Positions 5,477 to 5,546 of a stretch of DNA of 5,546 bases are shown here, in pieces (within the stretch, counting starts at the first letter, position 1; each line of letters starts with the position of its first letter). Origin of the DNA: Synergistales bacterium (lineage in GTDB: Bacteria > Synergistota > Synergistia > Synergistales > 79-D21). The notes under the pieces are model-generated. The model saw only the letters and a program-made list of their open reading frames with translations, was not told the origin of the DNA and ran no database searches. Both the position numbers and the translations under genes were made by a program. The DNA lies in assembly GCA_015657435.1 (NCBI GenBank), contig JADLKH010000003.1, positions 747,199 to 752,744 on the forward strand. The letters run 5' to 3'.

Positions 5477-5546
5477 GTTCCTGAAAGCAGCAATGATGGG
5501 GCCGAACGCCATGCGGTTGTCAGAGGAACTGTCGTCGCACCTGAAC
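5469..5546 (+). CDS. Probable class I SAM-dependent methyltransferase (N-terminus only)
   Basis: Only the first 26 codons lie in the window. The peptide MLEFLKAAMMGPNAMRLSEE plus SSHLN matches the N-terminal helix of a group of small SAM-dependent methyltransferases, whose typical MGPNAxRLxEEL stretch precedes the glycine-rich SAM-binding motif (ILDLGCGxG). That motif would fall just beyond the right edge, so the assignment cannot be confirmed here. The ATG at 5469 has AAAGGA (5457-5462) six bases upstream. The earlier ATG at 5462 reads only four codons before a stop in that frame. The start overlaps the end of the possible 25-codon leader ORF. The substrate is unknown. Confidence 0.6.
   Translation, partial: MLEFLKAAMMGPNAMRLSEELSSHLN

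Overview
This is a GC-rich bacterial segment with four protein genes of recognisable type, two of them cut by the window edges. The best taxonomic clue is the tail of the large secreted protein: a run of glycines, one cysteine, a short hydrophobic stretch and a basic end. That layout resembles the Synergist-CTERM sorting signal, so I favour Synergistota. Some Desulfobacterota or related Gram-negative bacteria with similar signals remain possible. This is inference from one motif and the general gene style, not a database match.

Layout. Positions 1-624 (minus strand) hold the N-terminal two thirds of a LysR-family regulator that runs off the left edge. A 236-bp divergent intergenic region follows. 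It contains two dyads that fit LysR-type sites, centred 31 bp apart. Reading rightward are a free-standing YbaK/PrdX-type aminoacyl-tRNA editing protein (861-1400) and, 84 bp later, a 12-helix MFS transporter (1485-2636). These two and the divergent regulator look like one regulated unit. A 175-bp gap with a candidate promoter precedes a GTG-started, 603-residue secreted right-handed beta-helix protein (2812-4623). Its parts are a signal peptide, stacked GGG/CxFxxN coils, a choice-of-anchor-Q-like segment, an FN3-like domain and the C-terminal sorting signal. A perfect 38-bp palindrome (4671-4708), probably its terminator, follows.

Positions 4709-5398 contain no gene I can defend. Long ORFs lie on both strands there, but their third-position composition is unlike that of the neighbouring genes, and the stretch may be a decayed element. 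Near the right edge, a leader with small competing hairpins and a 25-codon ORF runs into the first 26 codons of a probable class I SAM-dependent methyltransferase (5469 onward).

How they may work together. The LysR protein probably controls the editing-protein/MFS pair, perhaps in response to an amino acid or analogue that the transporter moves and the editing domain guards against. The beta-helix protein is an independent surface or secreted protein. I found no CRISPR array, rRNA, tRNA or intact insertion sequence.
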